64,000 nt of DNA from Pyrus communis (taxonomy: Eukaryota; Streptophyta; Magnoliopsida; Rosales; Rosaceae), in contig NC_084813.1 in NCBI RefSeq assembly GCF_963583255.1, forward strand, positions 17,737,799-17,801,798, written 5' to 3'. The notes under the pieces are model-generated. The model saw only the letters and a list, made by a program, of their open reading frames with translations. It did not search any database and was not told the DNA's origin. Of the stretch, positions 10,108-21,801 are shown one piece after another (the first letter of the stretch is position 1; each line of letters starts with the position of its first letter). A program made the translations under genes and the position numbers.

Positions 10108-10195
10108 TGGGAACTCACATGAGACTTTCCAGTGGGTCACCCATCCTGGGAATGCTCTCGCCCGAACTCACTTAACCTCGGAGTTCCGATGGAAC
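10108..10195 (-). other. 5S rRNA-like block in right Cassandra LTR
   Basis: This is the second copy. On the minus strand it reads CCATCGGAACTCCGAGGTTA, AGTGAGTTCGGGCGAGAGCA, then GATGGGTGACCCACTGGAAA. It differs from the left copy at several positions, so the two LTRs have diverged since insertion. Confidence 0.83.
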
Positions 10196-10302
10196 CCGAA
10201 GCCAGTGAGCTCCCGAAAGGCCTCGTGCTAGGTAGAGATGAGAATATACATATAAGGCTTACAGGATCCACTCCCCTGGGCGGTGTGGGGTGTTACACAT
10301 AC

Positions 10303-10593
10303 AACTCATGATTTCTAGATAAAAACCCATTTATCTTTAAACCTCAAATAAAAACCCAAATTTAAAATTTGTAGCCACATCAAAGTACTATTGACCTAAT
10401 AGTATAATGTATTTACACCCATGCCACTCATTATTTCTCTTCCATTTTCCAAATCTCTAAATTTATGCCAAATTAAAAGTAATAGAAAAAGTAAAATAAC
10501 ATAAACTGTTGTATTGCATTAATTGTATTCATATCATACCACAAATTTACCATTGTTTGTGATATAGTTTGCATTAATTATATCCATAGTAAT
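10303..10593. other. AT-rich spacer, nothing recognised
   Basis: Unique-looking AT-rich sequence between the Cassandra element and a long solo LTR. No ORF longer than a few codons and no repeat structure seen. Confidence 0.4.
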
Positions 10594-13500
10594 TGAGACA
10601 ACCCGTTCCAAATTTTATTATTTTGTAAATTTTAAAAGAATGAATTTACGAAAATGCCCTTGAGGCGAGGGTATTGACTTTCGTTGACCAATGTATAGTG
10701 AGACATACAAGATATTCCTTTTGAGTATTCCTTTAGTACTCGACAATATAGATGCGTAGGCATAAGCAAAAGTGATTTTGGAGTTACGGTTAAAGTTTTA
10801 CGGAACTGTGAACCCGAGAAGTACTTTTGCTTTAGTTACTATTTATATTTTTATAATCTTATTATTAATGATTTTTTTTATAGTTATTTTAAGAGGGAAG
10901 AAGAAGAAAAAAGAAAAAAAGAAAAGAAAAAAAAAGGGTGTGGCTGCCTGATGACAACGAAGGAAAAAAAAGGAAGAGAGCAGGAGGAACCGGAAGAGAG
11001 TGGCCGAATGGGGAGAGGAGAGATGAAGGTGAGTGACCAACCAGAAGAGGGAAATAGGAGGGGAAATGAGGGAGAGGGATACACCAAATCCCTTTACCCA
11101 GCTTTCCATTTCAGGTCGACTCGGCGACACCATTAATTCTGGTGCATTTTCCGGTGGTTCTCCGGCAAATTAGAACCCCTCATCACTTGGAATCATCCTA
11201 GAATTCTTCCCTCTACCTACTCCACCCCAAATTGGAGAGAATTTGGCCTTGAAACTGGGAAATCCGCACTATGGGTGCCATAAGAATCCTTGCTCGTGAT
11301 CTACCAATTGTGAAACCACCTCCTTCAATTACCATTACCAAAACACTCTCCTAGAACCTAGAAACAAAGCCCAAGCAGTGGTGGAGGTGTCGGAGCAAGT
11401 TTGGAGGTCGAATTGAAAACACCCAAATATAGGGTTTTCAACGGGTTTTAACAAAATTGGAGCTTTTCCCGGCCTAATTGGCCTTGGTCACAGGTATGAA
11501 AGTTACTCTACTAATTGAGATCTTCATTCCTGTAAATTTTGGTAATTTTTGGAAATAGTGGAATTTTCTGACAAACCGTGGCGGCCGGCCACCATGCGCG
11601 TGAGCCGAGACTCCACCTGACCTTCCTAGGCTAATTTTGAAGCCCCAATTCCATAATTGACATCCTTTTAGTAAAATTATGATGTTTAATATAGTTCCAT
11701 AGTTGACCACCTAATTGGCCATTAAGAGGTCCTTGCATGAATTGATGATCCGACCATTGCATCGTCACCAAACTTGGATACATTATAATATGTAATATTT
11801 AAGGACCATAGGAATTTATGGATCGGGAATCCGACACACAGATCTTCCCGAATTGGATTTGTAAGTTTGTAAAATAAATGTTAATTGCCACTTGGTTATG
11901 GGCAAATGGCGGAGATCTGACCGTTGGATCGTAATGAAATTTTAGTATGTTATGCTAGAAGCATAATGTGAATTTTTGGAAGTTACGGAATTGAAATCTG
12001 ACATGCGAATCTTTCGTATCGAGTTATACAGGGTTGTAGACCCTACTGTCGATCTTTGATCGACGGTTGACTTGTGATCAATGGGTCTCAAACTATTTTA
12101 GAATGTCCTTGAAGATGTTATGTGAATTACATATCCTATTGATATGATTTCTGAGATGTGATTCGATAATTGTTATAGGCGCCAATCGTTCGGGACGCTT
12201 TGATGTGCGTGCTAGTGAATCATAGCGTGGACTCCAGGTGAGTGGATCTTTTCCTTCTTATCATATGTATATAATTGATAGTTTCGCAAACGTTTCTAAA
12301 TTGATTTATGCATGTCGCATGCAAATAATTAATGTGAACTACGAATGGCTTGATTCCTGTTTAGGGTACGTAGGCAGTCTAACGAGACGTTGAATGCAGC
12401 CATATAATAAATGAGACTAAATAATTGGGACAATAGCCTTGTTGGGTAATTGAGCAATGTGAGGGAGATTGGTGAAAAATGTGAGATTTAACCTTATGTT
12501 TTGGTGGTGAAATGTTGGTTATAAATCAATGTATGAAGAATCGAGAAATTGAAGTAAGGAAACGTAAGTAATGATAGTTAATTAAACTAGTGTCTAGTTA
12601 AGCTTATCATCGATAATTATTCCCAAAACTAAGTAGTTTAGAAGTGAGGCGTTACAGATTAAGCATTTCACGTTATGTTATATTATATATATTTGGAAGC
12701 ACTATGAAATGTTTGGGTTAAGATTGTATCATGGCATATTCATACGTATATTACCTGAATCTAATTATTGTGAATGCTTTGAAGTGAAAATGACGCTGCG
12801 GACGCTCAGGTAACATTCAGGTAAGTACACTTTGATGATAATGATGGTAGTGAGTACTGGTTCCAACTTGTAGGTGATTTGTGATACTTTGCACAGCCTT
12901 CACGCGATCGTAGCACTTGAGCGTATTTATTTACACCTAACTTATTGTACAGACCACTTTAGATGGTTCCGACTCGTGTGCAGGAATTGATTGATGAGCT
13001 ATATATGCTAGCAATAATTGATGAGATATGTGATGAGATATGGATAAGTCGTACAGGTCACTATAGGTGACTCCGACTTATATGTGCTAGCAATGATTGA
13101 TGAGATATGTGATGAGATATGGATAAGTCGTATAGGTCACTATAGGTGACTCCGACTTATATGCTAGCATTGATTGATGAGATATTGATTTAGCCGTACA
13201 GGTCACATGAGGTGACTCCGGCTAACATGTCGATGAGATATATATGTTTATTGAGATCTATGGCATGATATTTATGTGGACTTTGTTATGTCGTATATGG
13301 GATTAAGATAGATATGTATTCTATTTTTTTGGGAAATTATACAGGTGTTACGGCGAGGGGCTATTGCCTTTGGTAATTGAAATCGATTTGAAAAGTTTTG
13401 TTTCACTCACTCACATTTTCTATTTTTGTACCCCTCCAGGTTCTAACAGCAGAGTTCCATATCGATGAGGATTCGTGGCACTTTTCAGTACATATGTCTT

Positions 13501-13732
13501 CTTGTAATGGTATAATAATTCTCTTACTTTACTGTCCTATACTTATGCTCTGTATCACGTGTGAAATGGGTCCAGACCCGCTCATCGCGCACTCGTGTAC
13601 TTTAGCACTTTTAGGTTTTAATTTATTAACATTTTATACACTATCACACTTAATGGCTTCGTCACCTTCCAGGTGTCCGCCAGCACAGCTCGATTCGGCG
13701 TCCTGGTGGACATTCCGGGTCGGGGTGTGTCA
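10594..13732 (+). mobile_element. Solo LTR of a gypsy-type element, about 3.1 kb
   Basis: The block begins TGAGACAACCCGTTCC and ends GGGTCGGGGTGTGTCA, a TG...CA pair. The flanks GTAAT (10589-10593) and TTAAT (13733-13737) agree at four of five positions. No gag or pol sequence is present, so it is read as a solo LTR. The start and the word ATTGACTTTCGTTGACC near 10673 recur in the minus-strand LTR at 32572-34793, so the two are related. It also shares GGGTACGTAGG and nearby sequence with the LTR at 19864-21615. An internal tandem array lies at 12948-13232. Confidence 0.7.
12948..13232. repeat. Degenerate tandem array inside the LTR, unit about 79 bp
   Basis: Units carrying AGTCGTACAGGTCACTATAG, GTGACTCCGACTTATATG and TTGATGAGATATGTGATGAG begin near 13048 and 13127. 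More diverged units lie on either side (about 12950 and 13193). Confidence 0.85.
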
Positions 13733-14318
13733 TTAATTGGGTGGTAAATTAATTTATTCTAATTATTAAAAAAAATTATATAATATATTTTGAATCGTCT
13801 AAAATTTCTCTAACTTGTAGGCAAATTATTTTTTATGTATTGTTGTATATGTTAGGCACATTTTGATTGTTGTATAAACATAGGTGAAACATAATTTTTT
13901 TTAATATTATACGTCAAACTACATTTCTTCTTGTTCCAGGTAGGTAAATTAATTTGTTCCAATTATAAAACAATAGGTAAGTTATATTGTAGATACATTA
14001 TTTTGGTAAAAGAAACAATAGGTAAATTAAAATACATAAACAAAAAGTAGTAGATACATTATTTTGAATCAAACAATAGGTAAATTGTTAAAACATTATT
14101 TTGGTAACAAAAAAAAAAAAAAAAAAAAAGCGCAATAGGTAAATTAAAATTCATAAACAAAAAGTAGTTGATACATTATATTTTGATAAAAAAAAAAAAA
14201 AAAGGTTAATTAATTTTCAATAAACAAAAAGTAGTGGATACATTACTTTTAATCAAATTACATTCCTTTATTTTATGGATGACACATTTTATTTGTCACA
14301 TCCCGGCCCGGGGTGGAT
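13733..14318. repeat. AT-rich irregular repeats and A-runs
   Basis: The words CAATAGGTAAATT and AAACAAAAAGTAGTNGATACATTA recur at roughly 60-100 bp spacing between 13970 and 14260, separated by long A-runs. TGTCACATCCCGGCCCGGGG at 14298-14317 is only the first 20 bases of a Cassandra-like LTR terminus and joins directly to the broken RNase H region of the next element. Confidence 0.6.
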
Positions 14319-14652
14319 CATTTGCTAAACGTAAGCCTGTCCGAAGGGCTTCATACTCGGCCTCATTGTTTGACGCCTCGAATTTGAAGCGAAGAGCATA
14401 CTCCATTGCAACTTTGTTGGGTGTAGTAAGGACCAGTCCTGCTCCACAACCTTGTTGGTTGGATGAACCATCAACATACAGAGTCCATGCTGGAAATGTT
14501 GGTTCTACTTTCTGAGCTTCTGAGGGTAATGAAGCCAATGCCTCAGGTGTAGGTGAAATGTCAATAGGATATGTGAATTCGGAGATGAAATATGCAACTG
14601 CCCGAGCCTTCTTAGCTGGTTTTGTTTGGTAAGAGATGTCAAACTCCCCCAA
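14319..14652 (-). pseudogene. Retroelement RNase H fragment
   Basis: The frame contains LYVDGSSNQQGCGAGLVL and FEASNNEAEYEAL, the first conserved blocks of the RNase H fold (D of VDGS and E of NNEAEYEAL visible). It is cut at about 14318 and separated from the reverse transcriptase by about 370 bp with stops. It is a relic of the surrounding gypsy element. Confidence 0.85.
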
Positions 14653-15020
14653 TGCTATCGCCTACTTGATCATTCGTCCCGAAGTGTCAGGACTCTGGAG
14701 TACTTGTCGAAGGGGGTGATTGGTAACCATAATGATGGAATGTGCTTGGAAGTAAGGGCGGAGTTTTCAAACAGACATGATCAATGCTAGTGCCAATTTC
14801 TCAATGTTAGAGTACCTTGTCTCTGTATCTTGTAAGGCTTTGCTAACGTAGTATAGAGTCGCTCAACATTACCATCTCTTCGAATGAGAACCGAACTGAC
14901 TGCAGAAGCCAATACAGATAAATAGATAATGAGAATGTTACCAACTTCAGGTTTAGAGAGTAATAGGGGTTTACTTATGTACTCCTTGAGGTTCCTGAAT
15001 GCCTCGACATATTCATCAGT

Positions 15021-15404
15021 CTATGTAATGCACTTCTTACTTCCCCTAAGTACTTTGAAGAAAGGAGCACATCTATCTGTGGCTTTAGAAATGAGCCTGG
15101 TCAAGGCTGCTACCTTTCCAGTAAGGCTCTGGATGTCTTTTGAAGTTACTAGTTCCTTTATGTTAAGGATTGCCTTGATCTTCTTAGGGTTAGCTTCAAT
15201 GCCTCGTTGGCTAATCATGAAGCCCAAGAATTTGCCAGAGCTCAAGCCGAAAGCACATTTGTTGGGGTTTAACCTCATTTGGTACCTCCTTAGGATGGTG
15301 AAGGTTTCAGACAAGTTAATGATGTGTTGGTCAGCGTGCTTACTCTTGACTAGCATGTCATCAACATAAACTTCCATGCTCTTGCCAATTTGTTCGACGA
15401 ACAT
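15021..15404 (-). pseudogene. Retroelement reverse transcriptase, C-terminal part
   Basis: The frame contains VYVDDMLVKSK, the YVDD catalytic box of the polymerase, followed by LSETFTILRRYQMRLNPNKC, a standard gypsy RT continuation. A stop and shift separate it from the N-terminal RT piece immediately upstream on the same strand (16202-15420). Confidence 0.9.
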
Positions 15405-15419
15405 TGAATTGACAAATCT

Positions 15420-16202
15420 CTAATAAGTCACACCTGCATTCTTGAGGCCGAAATGCATGACTTTATAGCAATATAGTCCCCTGTCAGTAGTAAAGGTTGT
15501 GTGTTCTTGGTTCGGATGATACATGAGGATTTGGTTGTACCCTAAGTAAGCATCCATTAAGCTTAAGAGTTCATACCCTACCGTTGAGTCGATAAATCTA
15601 TCAATGAATAGAAGGGGAAAACTATCCTTAGGGCATCCTTTGTTGAGGTCAGTGTAGTCAACACACATTCTCCATAAGGTCTTTTGGAGCAGGAGGTTTT
15701 CCTTGGTCGAATTTATCTTAACAATGACAACATTTGCTACCCATATTAGGTAATTGACTTCACGGATGAAGCCCATGTCTTTGAGTTTTTTTATTTCTGC
15801 CTTCATTGCCTCGTATCGTTTAGCATCATAAGATCTTCGTTTCTGTCTCACTGGCTTGGTCTTGGGATCAATGCTTAAGCGATGATAGATGATATCAGGA
15901 GAGATACCCGACATGTCCTCGTATGACCAAGCAAAGACCCCAGCGTTCTCTTGCAAAAAAGAGATCAATGCCAACCGAAGAGGTGGTGACAAGGTGGTGC
16001 CAATCTTCACCATGGGATCTAGATAGTCTTTTGAGATAGAGACCTTCTCCAATTCTTCAACAGGCTGTGCTTGTTGGGTGAAATAGTTATCTCGTGGATC
16101 GTCAAGTTGACCATTGCCATTACGAAGAGCCGAGTTGGCTTCATCCAAGTTAGTTTTCATGACCTGGTAATGTATATAGAAGGTTTCTTTGGGCATATGC
16201 AA
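15420..16202 (-). pseudogene. Retroelement reverse transcriptase, N-terminal part
   Basis: The frame shows the RT entry region (KAEIKKLKDMGFIREV), the fingers motif WRMCVDYTDLNKGCPKDSFP, and the palm segment LLSLMDAYLGYNQILM with its catalytic aspartate. It ends at MHFGLKNAGVTY, where the next piece should continue. The fragment is open for 260 codons, but its product would be incomplete. Confidence 0.9.
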
Positions 16203-16205
16203 GTG

Positions 16206-16631
16206 TTATTGCTTGACTGAAGTGTTGTAGCATGATCGTGCACTAAGTTGATCTCTTCTGATGTAACCATTGCCATAAGGTGTTGGAAACTTCATCAGCA
16301 ACATATATGTGGATACTATGGCCTTAAGATCGTTGATGCCTGTGCGTCCAAAGATGACATTGTATGCCATCAGGCAGTCGACCACAAGGAAATTAGTGGT
16401 AATAGTAGTTGTGTAAGGGCTTGTACCAATGGTAAGTGGTAAGTGTATGTTTCCCAAAGGTTGCACGATATCACCAGAAAAGCTTATCAAGGGAGTAACT
16501 AAGGGGTCGAGTAAGTGTTCAGCTACATTAAGTGCCCTGAAAGCTTCAGCGAACATGATATTGACCGAAGCACCTGTGTTTACAAGGATCCGTCGTATAT
16601 CAAAGCTGGCTATGTGAGCCTCCATAATCAA
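16206..16631 (-). pseudogene. Retroelement aspartic protease fragment
   Basis: The frame contains RRILVNTGASVNIMF, in which the usual protease signature D(T/S)G is altered to NTG. Downstream is FLVVDCLMAYNVIFGR, a conserved retropepsin segment. Loss of the catalytic Asp suggests that the copy is dead at this step as well. Confidence 0.8.
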
Positions 16632-16837
16632 TGGGTCGTTGTGAGGGTAGTCGATGCCTCTTTCCTCCTCAGGGTAGAAACATATTGGATCTCAATTAGG
16701 CTTTTAATACTTGCCTCCCCTAATGTCTTCCATATGAAATCATTGGTGGCCAGACCTCAAAGTTTGTTCACTGTTTTTCATGGCCCTATTGGAAGATTCA
16801 GAGAGGGGTGTGCCACCGCTGATAGAATATATCACGT

Positions 16838-18334
16838 TCATCTGGCGTTGGTTACGGTTGTCCCTAGGGGGTGAAGGAGGAATTGATCAATTTTTCCTTC
16901 GTGTGCCAAAGCCTCGATATGGTCATGGAGGGTGACACATTTTTCGCTGTCATGGCCATTATACTCATGGTAGCAACAAAACACATCTGTGTTCTTCGAG
17001 GACTTATAATCTGGCTGCCTTGGTTTTGGGTTCGGTATCAAATGAGCTATACTGTGGTAAATTGCTGCGCATGTGGCATTTAAAGGTGCGTATGTCTCAT
17101 ACCTTAGGGTAGGGTCTGTCTTGACATGCGATTGGTCCACTTCATTGACTGCCTGATGGCGGGCATTATCATAGCGATACCCTTGGTTATCACGATAGTG
17201 TCCCCTACTCTTCTTATTAAAATGAGACTTTTGAGGATGACAGTCATTTCTCTTGCCCTGAGATTGATATGTCTGTTGTCCCAGTGATGCGCTAGGTAAA
17301 ATAGGGGGAGATGCAACAGTCGTCTGGAAGGTCGAGGTTTTTTCACTTGGCTAGATTTGGCTTCCATTCCCTACTTGTTGATAGAGGATAGCCATATGGG
17401 GTTTCTCCTGATATGTCATTGCTTCAGCAGATGCATGGTTGTAGGCTTGTGCCATCACCTTAAAGTAAGTCTTCCAAGTGTTGGTATTGATCATGTACTT
17501 GAAGAAACACTCACGTAAGCCCATCGTGAAGGCCTTGAGTGCAGTCTTGTCATCTGCCTCAGTGCAACGAGAATATTCATGGCTGAAACAACCGGCATAC
17601 TCACGTAGTGACTCGTCTGGCTTCTGGCGAATAGTGCACAAGTCATCTGCAGAGTACAAGTGATCGGTCTGGAAGATGTGTTGAGAAACAAACAGTTTTC
17701 TCAACTTCTCAAAGGAATCTACCGTCTCAGGTGGAAGATGGTAATACCAGTTCAAAGCTCCACCAGAGAGGGTGGAGGGGAAAAGAAGACATCGATCTTC
17801 ATCAGTGTGCATCCGATATGCTATGATGGACTCAAAGAGGTTAAGGTGTTCAATCGGATCCTCTTTTCCAGTATATAGTTGTAAGCCGAGTTTCTGCTTT
17901 GTCTTTACTTGGATAGGTGTGTCAATGTTCCTCCTTGTAAGGGGGCCGGGCCTTGGTTGATTCCAGTCAGGTATCTCGGCCTGGCGTTCGGCCTTCAACT
18001 TGTTTACTTCCTTAAGGAGTTGTAGGACAAGGGGGTCCTGGGTGGAGTCATGTACTACATGAGCCTTCCTGTGTAAGTTTCTATCACCTCTTGGCAGTAA
18101 GGAAGTTTGATCAAAGGCATGTGATTTTTTCTTAAACTCACCGTACTGACTTCTAGGGCATGTCTGTCGGAAGACTTCCGAGTCCCCTATACTTTCATAT
18201 TCCTCTGGGACTTGTTGCTCATTCCTTGGATTGGTAGCTGACCTAGGTCGCGATAGAGGACTGAGTCTTTCAGTAACCCTTGGGTCGTTGATCTTTGAGC
18301 TTATGTGGATAGGGTTCTCTCGACGTTGCCTCAA
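16838..18334 (-). pseudogene. Retroelement gag region
   Basis: Two to three overlapping frames carry the retrotransposon gag domain: LQLYTGKEDPIEHLNLFESI, GALNWYYHLPPETVDSFEKL and QKPDESLREYAGCFSHEYSR in 18334-17351. A shorter frame at 17140-16838 has a Cys/His-containing CCYHEYNGHDSEKCVTLHDH segment. Frame breaks near 17350 and 17110 show that the region is no longer continuous. Confidence 0.85.
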
Positions 18335-18897
18335 AAAGTCTCAACAATCGCAATAAACAGCCTTTGATCCCTCTGCTCCCTCTGCAATGAAGTGTCTTCC
18401 TCCACTTCTCTTGCTTTGAGTTAAAGCAGTTGAATTGAGAGAAGTCTCATGTTAATCAACATATTGATGAGTAGCTCGCTCCTCATGAGGAATGTCCATG
18501 TTGAAAACCGGTGACCCTCCGTGTTGGTGGGTAGCTAGGTGATGGTTAACGTCCACATGGGCAATGGGCTCATGTGACTGAGTATACCTATCCTTATAAA
18601 GTATTCTGAAGAGCTTCTCATACTACACCTAGAGGATTTCATTCTTCATTGCTATCTTGTTGAATAGAGCCTCCAACTCTTCGACTTTAGCTTGAAGAGC
18701 AAACTTTTTTCGTTCCTTCCTCTACTGCCTCATAATAGGCATAAGGGGAGTGTCATTCTGTGTGTTGTGGCTTCCTTCGCTCCCCATGTTGGAGAGGGGT
18801 GCCTGGTCAAATGAGAGTGTACAAATGATGGAAAATAGCTTGACAAAGTTTAAGAAAGTAGGAATAAGTGTGTCTTCCCACAGACGGCGCCAAATGT

Positions 18898-19441
18898 TGA
18901 TGCACAAAATCAGTGAAGACTTTGGAACTACGTAAAGTGTCAAGTTTGTGACCTTCGCTTGGTTGATCCGATCACCTAGTGATGATAATGTGTAAAGAGG
19001 TAGCGATAGGGAAGTAAACACAAGATGTACGTGGTTCGTCCTAAGTCTGGCTACGTCCACGGAGTAGAGGAGTTCTCATTAATAGTGAAGGGTTTACACA
19101 AATACATAAGCTTAAGCATAATTATCATTAGTGGGTTCTAATGACTAATTTAAGTATAATAATGACATTAGGGATTAATTGTAGGAGAATGCTCTCCTTT
19201 TATAGTTGAGGAGAGTTTTTAACTTTTGTCCGCGGTCGATGTGGGACTCTATGAGCTTTATTCTGACGTTGACATGTGTCGCGCTGTGATTGGCCTCTTG
19301 GTTGGAGGGAAACTCTGATGCTTTGGCAGGGGTGCCTCAACATGAACCCCTCAGTGGGTCCTTGAAGGTATGACGTTGATCGGTGCTCGGTAGTTTCAGG
19401 ATTGGTCATGTATGGTACAAACACCAATATTGAGTATGGCA
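18898..19441 (-). repeat. 5' LTR of the Tat-like element
   Basis: On the minus strand it starts TGCCATACTC at 19441 and ends GTGCATCA at 18898, just before the primer-binding site. The length is 544 bp. It contains the CGTGGTTCGTCC-type motif near 19029 that is common in plant LTRs. The matching 3' LTR is not in the window. Confidence 0.7.
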
Positions 19442-19863
19442 AAAATTTTCTGATGTTGGTATCACCCGTGAGTGTGACTAGAAATTATGAGGAAGAATTG
19501 TTGTAACAGCGGGGTATAGCCAGTGTTGGTAAATGGTTTACCAATGACTTTGATTATTATGTTAGTAGTTACCTAACCAATGGTAGATGTGGTTTGGTAA
19601 TCTAGTATTTATTTTAGGCCATGAGGATTGTGGGTTGATGTGGATATTCATTCTGCCAATAAATGTGGATGGGAATCTGAGAATGGGGGTAAGAATCCTG
19701 ATTATTATTCGTTAGTTTGCTTATTTTTGGAGCCTGAATAAAATCATAGACTGAGATTATGATTTTATTCACCATTAAAGGAATGGTGGGAATACTTCTA
19801 ATTCCTTTTCGTAACTCGATGGTTGAAATCTCGGGGATGAGATTTATTTTTACGGGGGGTGAT
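19442..19863 (+). mobile_element. 3' end of an internal gypsy region with polypurine tract
   Basis: No ORF survives. The segment ends in TTACGGGGGGTGAT, a polypurine tract placed directly before an LTR starting TGTAATACCC. The words CTCGGGGATGAGATT and TTTTACGGGGGG resemble the sequence between integrase and LTR in plant chromoviruses, which is inference. The upstream part was replaced by the Tat-like element. Confidence 0.5.
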
Positions 19864-21615
19864 TGTAATACCCTGAAAATTTAAATATATGAATTAGATA
19901 TTCATAATTATGAATATGTGGAGAAAATCAAATTATGGTTATGAAAATTTAATTGAGGAATTTTAAATTTTGTTTTCGGAAATTATTATAATTTACGTAT
20001 TTGTATTATTGAGATTTTATATTATTTCTTAAGAATTTATATTAATTTATTTGAATTTAGATTTTAATTAAACTAGTTACGAAGAGTGAAGTTTGGAAAT
20101 TAATTAATTAAAATCCGTAGACCGTTCGAGGTCACCATTTTATATTTTCGAATAGAACTCGATCTCACAAGCGCGTAGGGGCAAACTGTTCATGAAACGG
20201 AATTATAACGAAGAAGTTATTAACAATTAGAGTTGAGGACAAAAACAGTCATTTTACCATTTATTTTAGAATGCTCCAGAAAATCTGGAGCAATAGGAGT
20301 GCCATGTGGGTTGTTGAGATGAAAGGGGAAGGAAAGAAATGAGATAGGGGAGGGATTGGGACTGCGCAATCAGAAAACAAGGAAAGCAGGGGAAATGAGG
20401 AAGAAGAAAGAGAGAGAACCGGATCCCCTATGACCCGCCGACCCAACCCGATCAGATTTTCTGATTCCGGCCACCGTTGACGACTAGACCGATGCCAAAA
20501 TAATCCATACCTTGAACCTAGTCGTTCCCTCTATCCATTCCACCCCAAAATTTATGAAATTGGTTTGAATTTGGTGAAACCCGCACCAGTGGGTGCAAGG
20601 GTCCTATATCTTCAATCCGCCATTTTTGAAATGGATTCCTTCAATCTCCGCCACCATTGAACTTCCCTTGAGCCCAAGAACAAAGCTCAAACCACCCTTG
20701 GCGGAGCACCGGAAGTGATGGATTGAAACAACCCATTTTTAGGATTTTTCGGCTATTCGAGGATGATTTGGGATGTTTCCCTGCCAAATTGGATTTGGCC
20801 ACAAGTATGAAAATTTCTCCCCTCACTGAGATCTACTTGCTTGTAAAATTTGGTAATTTTTAGTGTTGGTCGGAATTTGGGGTTTTCGCTCACCGGAAAC
20901 CGCCACCCACGACAGCTCGTGGCCAGTGGGCCGATGCTGCCATTTTGTAAAAATTTGGTATCCATTTGAGGTGATTCAATCATTAGAACTAATGTTGGAT
21001 ATTTCGTTTATTTGGAATATAATCGGAAATGGATTAAGATTGAATGGTGAACTACGAAAGACTTGATCTTGTTCAAGGGTACGTAGGTTGTTTAACGGGA
21101 GTTAGATGTAGCCTTAAAACTAACTGAGATAAACCTTTATCGAAAGTTTGAAAGAAGAAAAGGGATTGGGTGTTTAGTATAAATTTAACCTCTGTTTGGT
21201 CAAATAAATTTAGCTATAGGTTTTGTGAGAAATTAAGAATTTCTTAAATAATTTGAGATAAATTTTTGTTGGGAATTTGAATTGTGAAAAGAAATTTGGT
21301 GAATAAGATGAAGGTTCATCTTATGTTTTTGGTAAGTAAACTTTGGTTATAGATTTGGTGTGTGATTAATAAATGTACATAAAGAATTGTGTTTAATGGT
21401 AGTTAACTAAACAAGAGTTTAGTTTGGGCCTATCACCGATATTATTTTCCGAAATAATTATTTCGGGGCGAGGCGTTATAGTAGACGTTTAAGTTTTATG
21501 TTGTTAAATATTTTTTTTTAATGTTGTTTAAGTTTTATATTGTTAAATGTTTTTGTTTTAATGTTATTTAAGTTTCATGTTGTTAAATGTTTTTTTTTTT
21601 TAATGTTACTTAATG
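19864..21615 (+). mobile_element. LTR of the second gypsy element, right end unclear
   Basis: It starts TGTAATACCCTGAAAATT after the polypurine tract. Internal words such as GTGAACTACGA...GGGTACGTAGG and GGGGCGAGGCGTTATAG match the LTR at 10594-13732 (GTGAACTACGAATGG, GAGGCGTTACAG). The right end is eroded into T-rich repeats (21490-21610), so no clean CA terminus or target duplication can be given. Confidence 0.6.
21490..21612. repeat. About 40-bp tandem repeat, three units
   Basis: TAAGTTTTATGTTGTTAAAT starts at 21490, with close copies at 21529 and 21569. Each is followed by a T-run and TTTAATGTT. Confidence 0.85.
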
Positions 21616-21619
21616 TTAT

Positions 21620-21801
21620 GCTAGACCGGCCGGGGCTGGCTGGCTGGCTGGTTTGGGCCAGCCGGTTGGCCTGATTCTCCTTTTGTGGCCCAGTATGCCC
21701 CACAAGCCGTTTGGCCTAACTTTCGGTTGAAGACAGTTTTCGTGTCATTTAAAATTATTTTCGGCTCTATGATCCTCTGGCCGGATCTGTTGAAGATGGC
21801 C
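21620..21801. mobile_element. Terminal part of a PIF/Harbinger-like element
   Basis: GGGGCTGGCTGGCTGGCTGG, GGCCAGCCGGTTGGCC and GATCCTCTGGCC resemble the inner right part of the element at 52483-53521. It ends GTTGAAGATGGCC followed by TAA, as the two Harbinger-like elements at 52-55 kb do. The left half is absent. Confidence 0.6.

Larger units (their letters stand above)
9670..10297 (-). mobile_element. Cassandra TRIM retrotransposon with 5S rRNA-like LTRs
   Basis: Two direct repeats, 9670-9934 (265 bp) and 10005-10297 (293 bp), each start TGTCACATCCC and end TGTTACA. They enclose only 70 bp. On the minus strand, the right LTR is followed directly by TGGTATCAGAGC (10001-9990), the primer-binding site for initiator tRNA-Met. 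A purine tract CCTAAGGGGGTG precedes the left LTR. The flanks CATGC (9665-9669) and CATAC (10298-10302) look like a 5-bp target duplication with one change. There is no coding capacity, so it depends on other elements for replication. Both LTRs contain a 5S rRNA-like block, the hallmark of the Cassandra family. Confidence 0.9.
14319..19441 (-). mobile_element. Degraded Ty3/gypsy (Tat-like) retrotransposon, 3' part missing
   Basis: Read on the minus strand: an LTR (19441-18898), a primer-binding site TGGCGCCGTCTG at 18892-18881, a leader, gag, protease, reverse transcriptase and RNase H remnants. The pol region is broken by stops and shifts, and integrase plus the second LTR are absent. The left border at about 14318 is abrupt. 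The PBS type and the order of domains suggest the Tat/Athila side of Ty3/gypsy, but the clade is not proven. Confidence 0.85.

Noticed and set aside
9744..10195. Functional 5S rRNA genes
   Set aside because: The matches cover only the middle and 3' part of 5S rRNA and sit inside LTRs with TG/CA ends and a tRNA primer site, so they are Cassandra sequence.
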